NCBI GenBank assembly: GCA_937864895.1
Contig: CALMDF010000438.1
Location: 1-5,171 of the forward strand
Reading direction: 5' to 3'
DNA: 5,171 nt
DNA from: an uncultured Holophagales bacterium
Lineage (GTDB): Bacteria; Acidobacteriota; Thermoanaerobaculia; UBA5066
In this document: positions 4,922 to 5,171 of the stretch, piece after piece
How the letters are laid out: every line of letters begins with the position of its first letter
Position numbering within the stretch: the stretch's first letter is position 1
The notes under the pieces: model-generated
Seen by the model: the letters and a program-made list of their open reading frames with translations, nothing else
The model's database searches: none
Told to the model about the DNA's origin: nothing
Translations under genes and position numbers: made by a program

Positions 4922-5171
4922 TCACCCCTCGGCCCCGATGCGGTCCGCCTTCGCGAGCTCGTCGGCGACGAAGGCCATGTCCATCTTCTCGAGGGTGCTC
5001 CGCTTCGGCCAGCCGGTCTTCGGGTCCCACCCCTCGAGGCCGTAGTAGAGCGTCTTCCACTCGTCGAACTTCGCCTTGTCGAGCGAGCGGCCCATGACGT
5101 CGGTGTAGGCCCACTCGCCCTTCTCGTCGCGGCAGGGCCACATGTAGAAGGGGAAGAGCTCCCCCTTCTCG
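4922..5171 (-). CDS. Aldehyde:ferredoxin oxidoreductase (AOR) family protein, C-terminal fragment
   Basis: The last 82 codons of a gene whose start lies beyond the right edge. Members of this family are cytoplasmic tungsten- (or molybdenum-) pterin and [4Fe-4S] enzymes of about 600-700 residues that oxidise aldehydes to acids with ferredoxin; related proteins include the BamB benzoyl-CoA reductase subunit. The diagnostic C-terminal signature is visible: FDEWKTLYYGLEGWDPKTGW (35-54 of the fragment), then PKRSTLEKMDMAFVADEL (55-72), equivalent to the family's YYxLxGWDxxTGxPTRxxLExL. A preceding FPFYMWPCRDEKGEW segment (7-21) suggests a divergent, not classical archaeal-type, subgroup. Cofactor and cluster residues fall outside the window, so substrate and metal cannot be assigned. 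The internal ATG at 5143 is not the start, because the frame stays open and family-like to the edge. It is the visible first gene of the unit with the next two genes. Confidence 0.88.
   Translation of the reverse strand, partial: EKGELFPFYMWPCRDEKGEWAYTDVMGRSLDKAKFDEWKTLYYGLEGWDPKTGWPKRSTLEKMDMAFVADELAKADRIGAEG

Noticed and set aside
4908..5141. Alternative 77-aa minus frame over the AOR end
   Set aside because: It is out of frame with the clear AOR signature and is Arg/Gly-rich, so it is a shadow.
1..5171. Mobile element, CRISPR array, tRNA or rRNA
   Set aside because: No transposase, integrase, regularly spaced repeats, terminal inverted repeats, tRNA-like cloverleaf or rRNA stretches were found on reading both strands.

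Overview
The window is very GC-rich, with GC-loaded third codon positions. All credible genes lie on the minus strand, so transcription runs from right to left. A TonB-dependent outer-membrane receptor and several Sec signal peptides show a diderm (Gram-negative-type) bacterium. High GC, an aldehyde:ferredoxin-oxidoreductase-family enzyme and small secreted DUF-type proteins would fit an Acidobacteriota or Myxococcota-like, possibly metagenomic, organism. That placement is inference only.

The layout, in transcription order, has three units. (1) Positions 5171-4007: the C-terminal end of an aldehyde:ferredoxin oxidoreductase (AOR) family protein, a 127-aa cytoplasmic protein of unknown function, and a 173-aa exported protein with an EF-hand-like DxNxDG loop. 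The last two overlap at TGATG, so this looks like one operon. (2) A 289-nt spacer (3718-4006) holds a terminator-like hairpin, then a -10 element overlapped by two adjacent perfect dyads (a candidate operator), then a leader with two stem-loops. It feeds an operon of three exported proteins: a DUF2092/LolA-like protein (3717-2875), a Pro/Tyr/Gly-rich DUF6515-like repeat protein (2870-2241) and a small protein resembling DUF2541/YaaI (2198-1806). (3) A 299-nt spacer (1507-1805) carries a sigma70-type promoter, a clear thiamine pyrophosphate (TPP, THI-box) riboswitch, a candidate expression platform with two hairpins, and a strong ribosome binding site. It leads into a TonB-dependent receptor (1506 to the left edge, C-terminus cut off).

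The best-supported biological story is the third unit. A TPP aptamer begins a few bases after the predicted transcription start of a TonB-dependent receptor gene, so the receptor probably takes up thiamin or a thiamin precursor or phosphate across the outer membrane, and is shut off when cellular TPP is high. The second unit looks like an envelope or cell-surface operon of unknown role under a dedicated regulator. The first unit links a tungsten/molybdenum-pterin oxidoreductase to two uncharacterised partners. No tRNA, rRNA, CRISPR array, insertion sequence or integrase was seen. The long plus-strand open frames are antisense shadows of the minus-strand genes.
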